From: JADMJV01 sp964649085
GTDB taxonomy: Bacteria > Vulcanimicrobiota > Xenobia > Xenobiales > JADMJV01
Assembly: GCA_964649085.1 (NCBI GenBank)
Contig: CAZYPN010000012.1
Location: 92,449-156,448, forward strand
Direction of reading: 5' to 3'
DNA length: 64,000 bases
In this document: one piece after another, positions 63,978 through 64,000 of the stretch
Position numbering within the stretch: position 1 is the first letter of the stretch
Layout: every line of letters begins with the position of its first letter
Notes under the pieces: generated by a model
What the model was told of the DNA's origin: nothing
Database searches by the model: none
Seen by the model: only the letters and a program-made list of their open reading frames with translations
Translations under genes and position numbers: made by a program

Positions 63978-64000
63978 TGACCGAGATCGTTGGCCGCCAC

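Overview
The window is a GC-rich stretch of bacterial chromosome from a double-membrane (Gram-negative-type) bacterium. It carries two complete RND efflux systems with their own outer-membrane channels, lipoproteins and signal peptides. No rRNA, tRNA, CRISPR array or phage block was seen. The phylum cannot be fixed from this sequence; a deep-branching Gram-negative lineage such as Eremiobacterota/Vulcanimicrobiota is a guess. Genes are tightly packed, often with ATGA or GTGA overlaps. Several promoters put a TAGACT-like -10 only 5-8 nt before the start codon, which suggests frequent leaderless transcripts.

Layout. 0-6 kb: a czcBA-type heavy-metal RND efflux operon and its outer-membrane factor. 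6-9.3 kb: a DNA glycosylase (Nei/Fpg family) coupled to a zinc-ribbon protein, then a GH19 lysozyme/chitinase-like protein with a Met/Gly/Pro-rich N-terminus. 9.5-13.5 kb: a bestrophin and a sulfide/persulfide module (ArsR regulator, MBL-rhodanese, rhodanese-DUF2892, divergent TauE) around one AT-rich promoter/operator. 13.5-24 kb: a CPA2 antiporter with two Usp domains, a SulP-STAS-EIIA-like-RCK_C fusion, a TFIIB-type zinc-ribbon protein, a large unknown protein coupled to a 30-residue peptide, a kinase-cNMP-GGDEF fusion and a tandem Usp protein. 24-32.6 kb: a PepSY membrane protein, a KAS III-like enzyme and a MarR-regulated AcrAB-TolC-like operon. 32.6-38 kb: a lipid-type operon (SDR, acyl-CoA ligase, frameshifted esterase, CvfB-like protein) and a VWA lipoprotein. 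38-49.4 kb: an SDR, a redoxin with an in-frame UGA that is probably selenocysteine, a serine hydrolase, an anti-sigma/antagonist pair, an ABC-2-like permease, a CHASE histidine kinase and a paralogue of the large unknown protein. 49.5-52.1 kb: preT-preA (reductive pyrimidine catabolism). 52.1-62.7 kb: a potassium island with kup-kdpD-kdpE on one strand and a small peptide-kdpF-A-B-C plus a small membrane protein on the other. 62.7-64 kb: an IS5-type transposase that truncates an older gene.

The strongest novelties are: (1) the UGA-containing SelL/AhpC-TSA-like redoxin at 38873-39331, with a SECIS-like hairpin just downstream of the UGA; (2) a repeated CTTGACC box in 11-nt phase before three transcription units of the potassium island, each with the same 10-nt gap to its -10, best read as the KdpE operator; (3) a 30-residue peptide with a YxxP leader-like motif, translationally coupled to a large orphan protein whose paralogue lies 26 kb away; and (4) several unusual domain fusions.
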